Of a stretch of DNA of 64,000 nt, positions 18,686 to 27,342 are shown piece by piece. Both the position numbers and the translations under genes were made by a program. The stretch spans positions 433,501-497,500 of the forward strand of contig NZ_FXWM01000001.1 of the NCBI RefSeq assembly GCF_900177675.1. Reading direction: 5' to 3'. This DNA comes from Bacillus sp. OV166. GTDB lineage: Bacteria > Bacillota > Bacilli > Bacillales > Cytobacillaceae. Within the stretch, counting starts at the first letter, position 1. Every line of letters starts with the position of its first letter. The notes under the pieces were generated by a model. The model saw only the letters and a program-made list of their open reading frames with translations. It was not told where the DNA came from and searched no databases.

Positions 18686-19687
18686 TTGGAAGAGTTGATT
18701 CACAAGGTTAAAAAAAAGGAAAGAGATCAAATTGGGAACCAAAGGCAGGATTGGTTGGATGAATGGGTGGCTCATTATCGTTCCTATGGTACAGAAGGAC
18801 GATGTGCAAGCTACATTCCTGCTTTGGGAAAGGCAAACCCGTCACAGTTAGGTATTTGTATCGTAGGATCAAATGGACTAGTCGTCAAGTCGGGTGATTG
18901 GCAAGTCCCTTTCACATTGCAGAGTATCTCAAAAGTGATCAGCTTTATAGCGGCATGTGTAAGTCGCGGAATTCCTTATGTGTTAGATCGGGTCGATGTG
19001 GAACCTACTGGAGATGCCTTTAACTCCATTATCCGCCTTGAAATGCATAAACCAGGTAAGCCGTTTAATCCCATGATCAATGCAGGAGCAATTACCATCG
19101 CATCACTGCTTCCGGGAGAATCGTCAAAAAGTAAATTGGAGTTTCTTTACAAATTTATCGAAAAAATGATAGGGAAACGTCCGAACATCAATGCGGAGGT
19201 TTTTCAGTCAGAATGGCAGACTGCCAATCGAAATAGAGCAATAGCCTATTATTTAAAAGAGACGGGTTTTTTAGAATCAGAGGTGGAAGAAGCTTTAGAA
19301 GTTTATCTGAAGGTGTGTTCCTTAGAAGTAAATACGGAAGATATAGCCCTGATTGGAATGATTCTTGCTCATGATGGATATCACCCAATACAAAAACAAC
19401 AAATACTGCCTGTTGAAGTGGCCAGACTTTCCAAAGCCTTAATGCTTACCTGTGGAATGTACAATGCTTCAGGCAAATTTGCCGCCTTTGTCGGAGTGCC
19501 AGCCAAAAGCGGGGTATCGGGAGGTATTTTAGCAACAGTTCCCCCAAGTATGAAAAGAGAACGGCCTTTTCAAGATGGATGTGGAATTGGTATTTATGGA
19601 CCAGCTATTGATCAGTATGGCAATAGCCTGACGGGTGTTAAGCTATTGAAACATCTATCGCAAGAATGGGATCTGTGTATTTTCTAA
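18686..19687 (+). CDS. glsA: Glutaminase A
   Basis: 333 residues, TTG start at 18686 after AAAGAGAGGG. It is a serine-dependent beta-lactamase-like glutaminase that hydrolyses L-glutamine to glutamate and ammonia. Visible family features: FTLQSISKV with the catalytic S-x-x-K pair near residues 78-81, NPMINAGAI near 129, CGMYNASGKFA near 254 and GVSGGILATVP near 276. Length and the GIGIYGPAIDQYGNS end match the family. It is divergent from the glnK-like kinase and about 200 bp upstream of glutamate dehydrogenase, so glutamine can be taken to 2-oxoglutarate. A cre-like site precedes it. Confidence 0.92.
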   Translation: MEELIHKVKKKERDQIGNQRQDWLDEWVAHYRSYGTEGRCASYIPALGKANPSQLGICIVGSNGLVVKSGDWQVPFTLQSISKVISFIAACVSRGIPYVLDRVDVEPTGDAFNSIIRLEMHKPGKPFNPMINAGAITIASLLPGESSKSKLEFLYKFIEKMIGKRPNINAEVFQSEWQTANRNRAIAYYLKETGFLESEVEEALEVYLKVCSLEVNTEDIALIGMILAHDGYHPIQKQQILPVEVARLSKALMLTCGMYNASGKFAAFVGVPAKSGVSGGILATVPPSMKRERPFQDGCGIGIYGPAIDQYGNSLTGVKLLKHLSQEWDLCIF

Positions 19688-19893
19688 AAACATCTTATAA
19701 GAAAAGAAAGAGTATCAATAGATGTTGTCATCGAAGGATGGGAACTTTTACGTTAACGATGGTAGGAATGGGTGAAAAGTTTGGTGGAATACGATTGTCC
19801 AAGGAAGATTTCATTGGACATTTGAAAAATCCATACGAAACTAAGAAAACGTTGCAATAAAACTTTTATTCTTGAAATTATGGGGTGATATTA

Positions 19894-21186
19894 ATGGCAT
19901 TAACAAATACTGTAGAAAACTTAGCCGAAGAACAGAAAAAAGAAAAGGAATCTCTAGATTTATTTCTTTCTACACAAACGGTCATAAAAGAGGCGTTGGA
20001 TAAATTAGGTTATTCAAATAATGAATTTGAATTATTCAAAGAACCTATCCGAATGCTCACTGTCCGCATACCTGTAAAAATGGATGATGGTTCGGTCAAA
20101 GTGTTTACCGGTTTTCGTTCCCAACATAATGATGCAGTAGGTCCGACAAAAGGAGGCGTACGCTTTCACCCAGAAGTGAACGAAGAAGAGGTAAAAGCCT
20201 TGTCTATTTGGATGAGTTTAAAGTGCGGCATTGCGAACCTCCCTTTCGGAGGTGGAAAAGGCGGCATTAAGTGTGACCCGAGAATAATGTCGTTTGCAGA
20301 ACTGGAAAGATTGAGTCGTGGTTATGTTCGTGCCATCAGCCAAATTGTTGGGCCTACAAAAGATATACCGGCACCCGATGTATATACGAACTCTCAAATC
20401 ATGGCTTGGATGATGGATGAGTATAGCCGCCTTCGTGAATTCGATTCTCCAGGATTCATTACGGGCAAGCCCCTTGTTTTAGGGGGGTCAAATGGACGTG
20501 AAACGGCAACAGCCCGGGGTGTAACCATCTGTATTGAAGAAGCGGTAAAGAAAAAAAACATTGAATTGCAAGGTGCCCGCATAGTGATTCAAGGTTTTGG
20601 GAATGCAGGAAGCTTTTTGGCCAAATTCATGCATGATGCTGGAGCAAAAGTGATTGGTATTTCGGATGCATATGGTGCTCTTTATGATCCACAAGGGCTT
20701 AATATTGATTACCTGCTCGATCGACGCGATAGTTTTGGTGCAGTAACACCTTTATTTAACAATGTTATCACGAATCAAGAATTACTGGAAAAAGAATGTG
20801 ATATTCTGGTGCCGGCTGCCATTTCCAACCAAATTACAGCACAAAACGCCAATCGTATTAAAGCTTCCATCGTAGTGGAGGCAGCTAACGGGCCAACAAC
20901 CCTTGAAGCAACCAAAATTTTGGATGAAAGAGGAATCCTCCTTGTTCCGGATATATTGGCAAGTGCAGGTGGTGTCACCGTATCTTACTTTGAATGGGTT
21001 CAGAACAATCAAGGTTTTTATTGGTCAGAGGAAGAGGTGGCTGAAAAATTACGAAAAGTAATGGTCGATTCTTTTGAAAATATTTATCAAACAACACATG
21101 TCCATCAAGTTAATATGCGCTTAGCAGCGTATATGGTTGGAATAAGAAAACTGGCTGAAGCCTCACATTTCCGGGGCTGGATCTAA
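19894..21186 (+). CDS. NAD-type glutamate dehydrogenase (RocG/GudB family)
   Basis: 430 residues from the ATG at 19894, which follows GGGGTGAT at normal spacing; the in-frame GTG nine bases upstream overlaps that ribosome site. It has the hexameric GDH signature PFGGGKGGIKCDP with catalytic lysines, the RGYVRAISQIVGP and DIPAPDVYTN segments, a Rossmann domain with VIQGFGNAGSFLAKF, and AANGPTT near the end. It deaminates glutamate to 2-oxoglutarate plus ammonia. Next to glsA its role is probably catabolic. RocG and GudB cannot be separated by eye, so no symbol is given. Confidence 0.92.
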   Translation: MALTNTVENLAEEQKKEKESLDLFLSTQTVIKEALDKLGYSNNEFELFKEPIRMLTVRIPVKMDDGSVKVFTGFRSQHNDAVGPTKGGVRFHPEVNEEEVKALSIWMSLKCGIANLPFGGGKGGIKCDPRIMSFAELERLSRGYVRAISQIVGPTKDIPAPDVYTNSQIMAWMMDEYSRLREFDSPGFITGKPLVLGGSNGRETATARGVTICIEEAVKKKNIELQGARIVIQGFGNAGSFLAKFMHDAGAKVIGISDAYGALYDPQGLNIDYLLDRRDSFGAVTPLFNNVITNQELLEKECDILVPAAISNQITAQNANRIKASIVVEAANGPTTLEATKILDERGILLVPDILASAGGVTVSYFEWVQNNQGFYWSEEEVAEKLRKVMVDSFENIYQTTHVHQVNMRLAAYMVGIRKLAEASHFRGWI

Positions 21187-21228
21187 AATGCGAGATTTTC
21201 TACAATTATAAGGAAGAAGGAGATTTTC

Positions 21229-21369
21229 TTGTGGATTATCACTGTCCATTCAAAAAACAATCTAAACATGTTTGAGTTTGACACTGAAAAAGAAGCAAAA
21301 GAAGCTTTTGAAAAAATGAAGGGCTGTAAAATCCTTACTGAGATCCGTTACCTTTCGAAGATCCACTAG
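21229..21369 (+). CDS. Small conserved-looking protein, 46 aa
   Basis: A TTG at 21229 follows a strong AAGGAAGAAGGAGAT ribosome site and opens a 46-codon frame: MWIITVHSKNNLNMFEF, then a Glu/Lys/Ala-rich helix, then KILTEIRYLSK. The pattern beta-strand, amphipathic helix, beta-strand looks like a real small protein. It lies 42 bp after the glutamate dehydrogenase stop and could be cotranscribed. Function unknown. Confidence 0.6.
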   Translation: MWIITVHSKNNLNMFEFDTEKEAKEAFEKMKGCKILTEIRYLSKIH

Positions 21370-22035
21370 CGGGTCTAGATATTCAACGTAGATAAAGAGG
21401 ATACCGAGAGTTGGATATAAAGGAAAGGGATAAACTTTTCCGCGTTAATTAAATACTCTAACTATGTAATTTCAATGGGCTCCAAATTGGTTAGGTTAGA
21501 GGGTCATCTCACATGCCCATTGAGCTAACAAAATGGGGTCTTTTTTGAAGTTTCAAAATTATTTTTTTAGATTTTTATAGTAATTTCGAAACCTGCCTGT
21601 GATGAGGTTATCAGTAGAAGTGATTACAGTCTCGTTTCATTAACCATTGCAGGTGTTCATCAAGGCCATTCCAAGAATTGCTTTCTGATGAAATTTATTC
21701 ATCTATTGCTTTAACAAATACGTAGGCGGCCATGATAGGAGTGGTACAAGATCAATACAAAGCATAATAAAATTACATTTCAATGGTTTCTTTCCACAGC
21801 GACAAAGAAACATTTTCTTCCGCTTCATTACCATCCATGTCTATACGGAGATCAGCTAACTCTGCAAATGATGCTGATGCAATAAACCCTGTTAAAAAAT
21901 GATCTCATATTAAGATTCCAGCAGCAGGTGGCACCATCGCCGGGACTGACTCTACTTCGATTCGAACCATTTCTATCAAACTGATGTCCTAATTGCTTCA
22001 ATATAAACTACTAAATTTTAATAAGGGGTGGTAAA
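21370..22035. other. Gene-poor stretch with a long hairpin and a dead minus-strand gene
   Basis: From 21469 to 21545 a CAATGGGC / GCCCATTG inverted repeat with a ~35-base loop is followed by GGGGTC and a T-run, probably a terminator or attenuator-like structure after the small gene. A minus-strand coding remnant lies at 21773-21970. No glycine-riboswitch motif was found in front of the AGCS symporter gene, although I looked for one. Confidence 0.5.
21773..21970 (-). pseudogene. Unrecognised minus-strand gene fragment
   Basis: One frame reads DISLIEMVRIEVESVP, then AMVPPAAGILI, a TGA, then DHFLTGFIASASFAELADL and RIDMDGNEAEENVSLSLW, ending KETIEM-stop. The amino-acid pattern is protein-like throughout, interrupted by a single in-frame stop, and the 5' side is lost. 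I cannot name the family. Confidence 0.4.
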
Positions 22036-23469
22036 ATGCCACAATTATTACAAAATATGATTGGTGTAACAAATGAATTCCTTTGGTCAAAATTACTAAT
22101 TATTATGCTTGTTTCTTGCGGGATTTATTTCACATTTAAATCGAAATTTGTACAGTTTCGAATGTTAAAGGAAATGGTCCGTGTTTTAATGGAAGGGAAA
22201 ACTGGCTCTAAAGACAACATTTCCCCATTTCAAGCGTTCTGTATCGGTATGGCCGCTCGTGTTGGAACAGGTAATATCACAGGAATTGCGATTGCGATTG
22301 CATTAGGCGGTCCAGGAGCGGTATTCTGGATGTGGATTATTGCTATTATTAGCTCAGCATCCAGCTTTATCGAAAGTACGTTAGCGCAAGTATATAAAGT
22401 AAAAGATAAAAATGGTTTCCGCGGCGGCCCATCCTATTATATGGAAAAAGGATTAAACAAACGTTGGATGGGAGTATTATTCTCCATTTTAATTACGCTT
22501 GCTTTCGGTCTTGTATTCAATTCTGTACAATCAAATACCGTTACAATTGCTTTTGAGAACTCATTCGGTACAGATCGTTTAACTGTAGGGATTATCATGG
22601 CACTTGCTTTCGCTGCGATTATCTTTGGCGGTGTGACGCGTATAGCAAAAATGGCTGAATACAAGGTAATGATTCTAGCTGTGTTATACATCGGTGTTGC
22701 ATTATTTGTTGTAGCTACGAACATAACAAAAATGCCGGAAATTCTTTCTCTTATTGTTCAAAACGCATTTGGCTTTAAACAAATAGCAGGCGGTTCAATC
22801 GGCGCAGCGCTCATGAATGGAGTTAAACGTGGTTTGTTCTCGAATGAAGCTGGAATGGGGAGTGCGCCAAACGTTGCCGCAACGGCAACAACAAGTCATC
22901 CGGTGAAACAAGGACTTATTCAAGCATTTGGCGTATTAACGGATACACTGGTCGTCTGTACAAGCACAGCATTTATTATTTTGCTTTCTAATGCTTACAA
23001 ACAACCAGGGCTAAGTGGTATTGCCCTTACACAAGCAGCATTAAGTGAACACATCGGTTCCTGGGCATCAGGCTGTCTTGCTATCTTTGTTTTCCTATTT
23101 GGATTCGGTGCGTTAATTGGTAACTATTATTATGGGGAAACAAACATTCGATTTTTACACAAAAGTAAAGTATGGGTGATACTATACCGAATAAGCGTGT
23201 TAGCCATGATTATATTCGGTTCCATTGCGAAGGTCCAGCTTGTATGGGATTTAGCGGATTTATTTATGGGCATTATGGTTATCATAAACTTGATTGCTAT
23301 TACATTACTAGCAAAAATAGCCTTTGCTGCTTTAACGGATTACATGAAACAGAAAAAAGCTGGTAAAGATCCTGTCTTTTATAAAGATTGTATTAAAAAT
23401 CATGAAGGCATTGAATGTTGGGAGCACTCTACAGCTACTTCAACTTCAAAAAAGGAAAAAGCGATGTAA
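22036..23469 (+). CDS. Alanine/glycine:cation symporter (AGCS family)
   Basis: 477 residues with 10-11 hydrophobic segments; start ATG after AAGGGGTGG. AGCS signatures visible: FQAFCIGMAARVGTGNITG near residues 64-83, GGPGAVFWMWIIA, and KRGLFSNEAGMGSAPN near 267-282, which lines the Na+/substrate path. The family imports alanine, glycine or glutamine with sodium. The C-terminal ~40 residues are hydrophilic and rich in Ser/Thr/Lys. The glnK-type locus in Bacillus subtilis contains an AGCS-type glutamine transporter, so glutamine is a reasonable but unproved substrate. It ends in a strong terminator. Confidence 0.88.
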   Translation: MPQLLQNMIGVTNEFLWSKLLIIMLVSCGIYFTFKSKFVQFRMLKEMVRVLMEGKTGSKDNISPFQAFCIGMAARVGTGNITGIAIAIALGGPGAVFWMWIIAIISSASSFIESTLAQVYKVKDKNGFRGGPSYYMEKGLNKRWMGVLFSILITLAFGLVFNSVQSNTVTIAFENSFGTDRLTVGIIMALAFAAIIFGGVTRIAKMAEYKVMILAVLYIGVALFVVATNITKMPEILSLIVQNAFGFKQIAGGSIGAALMNGVKRGLFSNEAGMGSAPNVAATATTSHPVKQGLIQAFGVLTDTLVVCTSTAFIILLSNAYKQPGLSGIALTQAALSEHIGSWASGCLAIFVFLFGFGALIGNYYYGETNIRFLHKSKVWVILYRISVLAMIIFGSIAKVQLVWDLADLFMGIMVIINLIAITLLAKIAFAALTDYMKQKKAGKDPVFYKDCIKNHEGIECWEHSTATSTSKKEKAM

Positions 23470-23476
23470 ATAATAC

Positions 23477-23519
23477 AAAAAGATGTTTAGATACAGTACG
23501 CGGTCTAAACATCTTTTTG
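23477..23519 (+). terminator. Terminator after AGCS symporter
   Basis: Perfect stem AAAAAGATGTTTAGA / TCTAAACATCTTTTT with a 12-base loop, T-run included. Confidence 0.9.
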
Positions 23520-23559
23520 TTTGTTCTGGTATAAAAACATCTATTAATTCTGCAATAGA

Positions 23560-23781
23560 TTAGGCTGGCTCACCAATGACACAAATACCAATCATTTCAC
23601 CATTTTGTACAACTGGAATGCGACGGATTTGATGGTCTGCCATCATACGAGCACATTCATGTACATCTGTATCAGGAGAACAAGTGATTACATCCGAAGT
23701 CATACAATCATGGCAATGAACGGAATTGCAGTCTTTCCCATCAGCTACACAATTCAATACAATATCACGATCTGTATACAA
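23560..23781 (-). pseudogene. CBS-domain protein, 5'-truncated
   Basis: The 73-residue frame starts within a domain (YTDRDIVLNCVADGKD) and continues CMTSDVITCSPDT, then CARMMADHQIRRIPVV and GEMIGICVIG. That is the end of a first CBS motif and a complete second one. Intact members have two full CBS motifs in about 140 residues, so the first half is missing. The break point, near 23781, abuts an unrelated plus-strand fragment. Probably a deletion remnant. Confidence 0.65.
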
Positions 23782-24105
23782 TGCAAATAACGGAACTTAT
23801 TGTGTTAAAAAAGATAATGAATATGATTTAATCCATGTAGCAACCCCCTGTTTTATTGATGAGGATAATGTCATTGAAATATGCTCAAATTAGGTCAATA
23901 GATAACTCACGGGCAATTTCAGAACCTAATTCAATGGACGGACATTATTAGCAGACTGTCCGGTGGCTATAATCAATATTTAATACTTACTGACAGTTAT
24001 AGAAATCAATTATATCTAACGGGGTGTACGTGCGGTTATGATGGGACCGGACCTCACGGAACTCATGAAGCATTGAATATTCTAGGGTTTAAGGTACCAA
24101 AGTAA
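23774..24105 (+). pseudogene. Unrecognised fragmented gene
   Basis: Two protein-like pieces lie in different frames. The first, to a TAG at 23891, includes YCVKKDNEYDLIHVATPCF and IDEDNVIEICSN. The second, to a TAA at 24103, includes QNLIQWTDIISRLSGGYNQY, then LILTDSYRNQLYLTGCTC and GYDGTGPHGTHEALNILGF. There is no start codon with a ribosome site. Cys-containing TGCTCG and the His/Gly-rich end are distinctive. It may be the tail of one frameshifted gene. Family unknown. Confidence 0.4.
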
Positions 24106-24176
24106 ACTGGAAAAACCGCGTTAAAGGCCGATTTTTTTTAGAGTATTTGTCCATATTATATGACAAAATGAATGGA

Positions 24177-24312
24177 CGGCATGATGTAAGGCGTTAGCCA
24201 TACATTTGAGAAATAGTTACGGCTATTTTCCTCCATTCTGTGAAGTAGTCATGTAAATAATTTATATTAATAGCAAAAACTACTTCCTATAAAAATTAGG
24301 GAGTGGTTTTTT
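24177..24312 (+). repeat. 137-bp structured repeat, copy 2 (candidate small RNA)
   Basis: Second copy of the element at 6157-6293. The 3' half (TGTGAAG to the T-run) is almost identical. The 5' half diverges in sequence but keeps a pairing stem (TAGCC/GGCTA). It sits just after the unrecognised fragment at 23774-24105. It ends in an ACTTCCTA / TAGGGAGT hairpin with T-run at 24277-24312. Confidence 0.6.
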
Positions 24313-24547
24313 GGTTGTATAGGAAATTATAAAATAATTCATTGTTGATAACATTGAAATAGGTCTCTGAATCAGCTCCAGCGCCCAGTGTACTTCGCTC
24401 TCTGCGTTTCATTTATCTCTGTTGGAGCGCTCCAGTCCATACGCTGCTAAACGGGCGCTTGCGCTTTTTGTTTTGTCGAGCGGATTTCGACATTCTTTTC
24501 TCCATTTCCCGGGGAAAAGTCCTTTTGTTAAAATGGTTTTTCCCGCA

Positions 24548-24569
24548 ACTAATCAAACGTTTGGTTAGT
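24548..24569. promoter_or_regulatory. 22-bp palindrome 1 (TetR-type operator candidate)
   Basis: Left arm ACTAATCAAAC, right arm GTTTGGTTAGT; one mismatch from perfect symmetry. Form and length fit operators bound by TetR-family dimers. No regulator gene is adjacent. Confidence 0.6.
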
Positions 24570-24728
24570 AAGGAAGGATCAGGAAAAGTGTCGAAGCATG
24601 AGAGTTTACCTAAGGTAATCCAAATATCGACTTGTTTTTTATTTTTTATATAGGAAAAATAGAACTGCGTCGACAAAGATTTTTTTATAAAAAGGCTGAA
24701 ACTCTTTACTTATATGGCTTCGTGGTTA

Positions 24729-24750
24729 ACTAATCAAACGTTTGGTTAGT
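24729..24750. promoter_or_regulatory. 22-bp palindrome 2
   Basis: Identical to palindrome 1 over all 22 bases; centre 181 bp downstream of it. Flanks are not similar, so this is not a simple long tandem duplication. Confidence 0.6.
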
Positions 24751-24829
24751 TTTTTGGAGTAGTGTAAATTCAACAATCTTTTTTCTAGATTTGGGAGTTA
24801 AAGGTTGAGAGAGAAGGCTATTCAGCCTA

Positions 24830-24851
24830 TTTAATTAAACGTTTGATTAGT
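24830..24851. promoter_or_regulatory. 22-bp palindrome 3
   Basis: TTTAATTAAAC / GTTTGATTAGT: the centre AAACGTTT and the right arm are kept, the left arm varies. Centre 101 bp after palindrome 2. Confidence 0.5.
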
Positions 24852-24979
24852 TTGCAGTTGGTCGAAGGGTGTATATTTAAAAGGAAATAAGGTGAATGGA
24901 AGGCTTAGCTGCCCAATTATCGACAAATATTTTATACAATTACAGAGAAAAACGTTGATTTACCAGGGCTGATACCAGT

Positions 24980-25001
24980 TTTAATCAAACGTTTGGTTAG
25001 T
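24980..25001. promoter_or_regulatory. 22-bp palindrome 4
   Basis: TTTAATCAAAC / GTTTGGTTAGT; matches copy 1 except the two outermost left bases. Centre 150 bp after palindrome 3. Confidence 0.55.
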
Positions 25002-25385
25002 TTCATATTTTGAGGAAACTGGTGCCTTAGAAGTTTATGTATATATATAAATGGATTGATTGAAGTTAATGTTGATAATCTATTTCTCCTTGACTATTTT
25101 AAACAAGGATGCCAATGATGTTAATTTTAGACAATATCGATTCCATACCTGACCCCTTGGTGTATCACCTATGATAATTTGGTGATATTTTACATCGGTT
25201 TAGTCAATTTTCCTGCTTTTTTCAGAAGCCTTTTAAGCCGGGTCTCATCAACTTTTCTTAATTGTGGATGCCTGATCCTCTCGAGCAAAAATAAATCCGT
25301 TATCAAACGGCAGCCTTTTTCTTATTCGATTAACGGGTGAGGTTAGTTCATCAATTTAGATAATTAATAGGAGGAAACAAGTGGA

Positions 25386-25928
25386 ATTAGAGCACGAATT
25401 TTACTTATTACCAAATCCTTAGACTCTAATTTAATGGAAAATTTTGAAAATGCAATTGATTTCATTGTAAAATCAAGTTATATTAATGTTTTGGGTACTC
25501 GACCGTACAAAGCAACTGCATTATATTTTGAACTATTGCTTGGAGAATTCTATCCTAGGATAAGGCAACTAGGCCATGATACGGAAGTGATTTATGACAG
25601 GATTTTGCAATTTGAAAAGGATGAAATTTTAGTGGTTTTTGCATTTGAACCATACACTAATCGAATTATCGAAGCCGTTAAGCTGGCTTATGAACTAGGC
25701 CATAGCATTATATTGATAACAGACCATATCTCATGCCCAATTATTTCATATGCGTCTGTAACGTTGAAAGTAGAAGTTAGTGAAGAACAATTTTCAGTAA
25801 TACCTATTATTGCATTGTTAGATGCATTGGTAATTGAAATTGGTAAACGGTCATCAGAAGAATCGATTAAAAAGTTGAAAAGACTTGAAAAAACACTTAT
25901 AGAAAAGAATGTATTGTTTTCTTATTAA
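25386..25928 (+). pseudogene. RpiR-family regulator, SIS domain only
   Basis: The frame reads ARILLITKSLDSNLMENF, continues NVLGTRPYKATALYFELLLG, EVLVVFAFEPYTN-like segments and HSIILITDHISCPI, and ends near a basic helix. This is the sugar-phosphate-binding SIS domain of an RpiR-type regulator. The N-terminal helix-turn-helix is missing. An ATG at 25434 lies inside the domain linker and has no ribosome site, while a good ribosome site at 25370 serves a GTG in another frame. I read it as a 5'-deleted, frameshifted gene; a stand-alone SIS protein is less likely. Confidence 0.6.
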
Positions 25929-26042
25929 AACTTAAGTCCCACAATGATCTTGGCTATAATTTTGTCTCGCCAGAAAAGGTTTTTGAAAAGGATCTTACAA
26001 TTGTATAAGAAAGGTCACATATATCATCATTTTCTAAAGTAA

Positions 26043-26079
26043 AGACTACTTCCTAAAAACTAGGAGGTAGTCTTTTTAT
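26043..26079. terminator. Terminator between regulator remnant and glycosyltransferase
   Basis: AGACTACTTCCTA / TAGGAGGTAGTCT stem and T-run; same ACTTCCTA core as the repeats' terminators. It can end transcripts from the RpiR remnant on the plus strand. Confidence 0.75.
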
Positions 26080-26139
26080 TAGGAAGCTCCGAAACCACTA
26101 AAAAAGCCACCAATAATGGCAGCATAGAAATTTTTATAT

Positions 26140-27342
26140 TTAGATATCATATTGACTTTTAAATTCAAAAATCTCATCAACAGCTTGGTGATATCCACCC
26201 GATTTTTGAAAAGATTCCCTTATATTTGAAACAGCTTTATGGAAAGATGGGGTGTTTAACACATATTCTGCAGCTTCACGTAGTTGATTTGCAGTCAAGC
26301 CTTGCATTTGTAATTTAATGCCGGCTCCGATATTGGCAACTTGCCCGGCAATGATCGGTTGATCCGCGCTTTGTGGGATGACAATGAGCGGAACCCCGTA
26401 ATAGAGACCTTCATGGGTACTGTTCATTCCACCATGTGTGATAAATAATTTAGTGTATTTCAGTACCTCAGTTTGTGGAACATAATTTTTTACAATAAAG
26501 TTTTTAGGGACCTCCCCTAAATCAGATATTTGAACTTTTTCCCCGATCGACATGACAACCGTGTGATTGCTATTTCCAAATGATTCGAAACAAAGCTTAT
26601 AAAAATCAATGGCTTGGTTAAAGACAGTACCCAGTGAAATATAAATTGGTCTTTTTCCCTTGATTGCTGTAAGGTCAAAGTTTTCTTGAATTAATCGTGT
26701 AGAGATGGATGGACCTATAAATTTGTAAGTTTGGTCAAATGTTTCTCCAAAAGGTTGAAACTCCCTAGTAGTGTAAACGATTGTAAGTGGGGCAGGATTA
26801 CAAAAAACATCGTAAGGAGAATGGATCTCGACATCATATTTTTCCTTCACCTTTGCCGTCAGGCCTTGATATTCATCGTTTATTTCTTTACCCACTTCTG
26901 TAGGAATGATTTTAGAAAGCTGTTCCAACATTTGATCGAATGATTCCTTTGTCTGCGCAAAGGAAGTACAAGAATTGATTGCCGGAAGTTTAAGGATTTG
27001 GGCAAGTATACGTCCACAACCAAACATGGAATCATGGATGATGTAGTCAAAATGTTCTCCTTCAATCTGTTCAAGCACGCTAGGTATGACAATATCTGCC
27101 GTAAGTAAAAGACCGTTAATTCTTTCAAGTAAATAATTTCTTCCACCCGAGATAAAGGCTTTTAAAAATTTTTGATTGTCCAATGTTCGTACAATTGCTC
27201 CCGTTTTCTCAATTCGCTCTCGAAAAGCTTCTATCGTAAAGTACACTACCTCTTCGCCGCGCGAAATAAGCTCTTGCACAACTCCAATAGTTGGATTGAT
27301 ATGTCCTTCTGATCCGGCATTAATAAATAAAACACGTGCCAT
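26140..27342 (-). CDS. UDP-glycosyltransferase, macrolide-type (MGT/YjiC-like)
   Basis: 400 residues from the ATG at 27342 (MARVLFINAGSEGHINPT), preceded by AAGGAG nine bases away; a GTG three codons upstream overlaps the ribosome site. It is a GT-1, GT-B fold enzyme. The N-terminal half carries GHINPT near residues 13-18 for the acceptor side. The C-terminal half has the UDP-sugar motif, THGGMNSTHEGLYYGVP then QSADQP. Relatives glucosylate flavonoids, macrolides and other small hydrophobic acceptors. It stands alone with no resistance or biosynthesis genes nearby, so detoxification or surface-lipid modification are equally open. Confidence 0.88.
   Translation of the reverse strand: MARVLFINAGSEGHINPTIGVVQELISRGEEVVYFTIEAFRERIEKTGAIVRTLDNQKFLKAFISGGRNYLLERINGLLLTADIVIPSVLEQIEGEHFDYIIHDSMFGCGRILAQILKLPAINSCTSFAQTKESFDQMLEQLSKIIPTEVGKEINDEYQGLTAKVKEKYDVEIHSPYDVFCNPAPLTIVYTTREFQPFGETFDQTYKFIGPSISTRLIQENFDLTAIKGKRPIYISLGTVFNQAIDFYKLCFESFGNSNHTVVMSIGEKVQISDLGEVPKNFIVKNYVPQTEVLKYTKLFITHGGMNSTHEGLYYGVPLIVIPQSADQPIIAGQVANIGAGIKLQMQGLTANQLREAAEYVLNTPSFHKAVSNIRESFQKSGGYHQAVDEIFEFKSQYDI

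Larger units (their letters stand above)
24313..25385. other. 1-kb gene-free stretch with four palindromes
   Basis: No plausible gene on either strand. It carries four copies of a 22-bp palindrome (listed separately). From 25370 a clear AGGAGGAAACA ribosome site precedes a GTG at 25381 whose frame ends after 13 codons, next to the headless regulator. Confidence 0.55.

Noticed and set aside
21370..22035. Glycine riboswitch before the AGCS symporter gene
   Set aside because: The conserved glycine-aptamer blocks are absent.
24413..24676. Minus-strand open frame of 87 codons
   Set aside because: No ribosome site, implausible composition, and it contains one of the palindromes.
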